Virus record (IMG/VR): IMGVR_UViG_3300043464_001162
Span: 1 to 64,000 of that record
DNA length: 64,000 nucleotides
Direction: 5' to 3' (one strand)
DNA from: a virus
The notes beneath the pieces were generated by a model. The model made no database searches. It saw nothing but the letters and a program-made list of their open reading frames with translations, and had not been told where the DNA came from. Of the stretch, positions 63,398 to 64,000 are shown piece by piece. The stretch's first letter is position 1. Each line of letters starts with the position of its first letter. The translations under genes and the position numbers were made by a program.

Positions 63398-64000
63398 ATG
63401 GCAAAAAGAAAAAGTTTTGATGAGAAATCAAAAGGGATGCACAAATCTCGTAAACTCATCATAGACACGGTTTTTGGAAGAACGGATAATAATCAAACTC
63501 ATTTTGGTTATGAAGGTGAGGTTGAACAAAAAAGAGAAGTAGGTGAAAGATGGGTTGACAACGATGGTAAAGAGTGGGAACAAAAAGAAGGTTTCAAAGT
63601 TGCAGTCACTCAAATGGACGATGTTAGACAATTTTTACAAAAGCTGAGTACATGTTCAGTTGAAGATTGTAAAACAGAAACATATAGTTCTGCAGACAAA
63701 AAACTAATTCGTAAAACAGGAATGTGTATAGTTTGTCTTGCAAAATTTGAACAAGGTTTAAAACAAGATGGAACATATCCTTTCTATGAAGATTATAAGA
63801 TAACAAGAAATAAACTTGCTTATGTTAGAGAATTGAAAGATAGATATGAAGAAGCTTTGGGTGGTATTAAAAAACAAATGGAAATTATCACCGAAGATGG
63901 TAGAACCGAAACTTGGACATGGGATGTGGATATTGAAAAAGTAAAACAAGATTTAAAAAAAGATATAGATGGTGCATATGATGCCATTGAATTATTAATA
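63398..64000 (+). CDS. Cys-motif protein, 3' end outside the window
   Basis: The frame is open to the window end (201 codons seen), beginning MAKRKSFDEKSKGMHKSRKL. It has a possible zinc site with C-x4-C (CSVEDC) and C-x2-C (MCIVC), about 25 residues apart, followed by a helical acidic/basic region. Similar cysteine-pair proteins are conserved in marine T4-like phages (from memory). The 67-base gap upstream is AT-rich (63331-63397) and holds only a poor match to the TTTG/TAnnTTTG layout, so no promoter is called. Function unknown. Confidence 0.7.
   Translation, partial: MAKRKSFDEKSKGMHKSRKLIIDTVFGRTDNNQTHFGYEGEVEQKREVGERWVDNDGKEWEQKEGFKVAVTQMDDVRQFLQKLSTCSVEDCKTETYSSADKKLIRKTGMCIVCLAKFEQGLKQDGTYPFYEDYKITRNKLAYVRELKDRYEEALGGIKKQMEIITEDGRTETWTWDVDIEKVKQDLKKDIDGAYDAIELLI

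Noticed and set aside
1-64000. tRNA genes, CRISPR arrays, insertion sequences
   Set aside because: No cloverleaf-like GC-rich segments, regular repeat-spacer series, or transposase motifs were seen by eye; a dedicated tRNA scan would be needed to exclude divergent tRNAs.

Overview
This window looks like part of a large, AT-rich genome of a tailed bacteriophage with a T4-like (contractile tail) core. The reasons are the T4-type baseplate proteins gp25 and gp6, a gp55-like late sigma factor, gp46/gp47 recombination nuclease modules, a long tail fibre with an S74 autoprotease end, and accessory genes common in marine T4-like phages (Hsp20, peptide deformylase, carbamoyltransferase, HD hydrolase). 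A Bacteroidota host is inferred, not proven: five promoters fit the -33/-7 layout of that phylum (TTTG-N20-TATATTAG), starts sit behind A-rich rather than Shine-Dalgarno leaders, and one virion protein carries a Cys/Gly/Tyr-rich domain I associate with that phylum. All genes but one lie on the + strand. I saw no tRNA, CRISPR array or insertion sequence.

Layout. (1) 1-2501: end of a glycan/oxygenase cassette (2OG-Fe(II) oxygenases, radical SAM, sulfotransferase-like). (2) 2503-9003: an early/middle block driven by the TTTG-N20-TATATTAG promoters: HD hydrolase, Hsp20, membrane proteins, cytidylyltransferase-like protein, DUF2061, deformylase, gp55-like sigma, carbamoyltransferase. (3) 9027-26759: baseplate and virion genes, several with an ATATTTATA motif close to the start codon. 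(4) 26769-31319: DNA metabolism: T7-type endonuclease I, primase, and an Mre11-Rad50 (gp47-gp46) fusion. (5) 31300-31586: the only minus-strand gene, a probable ribbon-helix-helix regulator, with paired direct repeats and divergent ATATTTATA motifs. (6) 31587-37911: tail fibre and a poly-proline virion protein flanked by two prolyl-hydroxylase-like genes. (7) 37919-61064: a dense 23-kb cassette of glycosyltransferases, SDR epimerases, an RmlC-like epimerase, radical SAM enzymes, SGNH-like proteins, a split TPP enzyme and HAD proteins. (8) 61078-64000: a ligase/NMN-adenylyltransferase-like fusion and a Cys-motif protein cut by the window end.

Working model: host-type promoters drive early/middle replication and regulatory genes. 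The gp55-like sigma then switches transcription to ATATTTATA promoters in front of virion genes. The products of the fibre-linked cassette make and attach unusual glycans, probably on virion fibres or the host surface. The most unusual items are the poly-Pro protein between two hydroxylases, the ligase-NMNAT fusion, the single-chain Mre11-Rad50, the GT7 enzymes with an embedded LamG-like domain, and the two clearly separated promoter classes. All functional statements are from reading motifs by eye; no database search was run.
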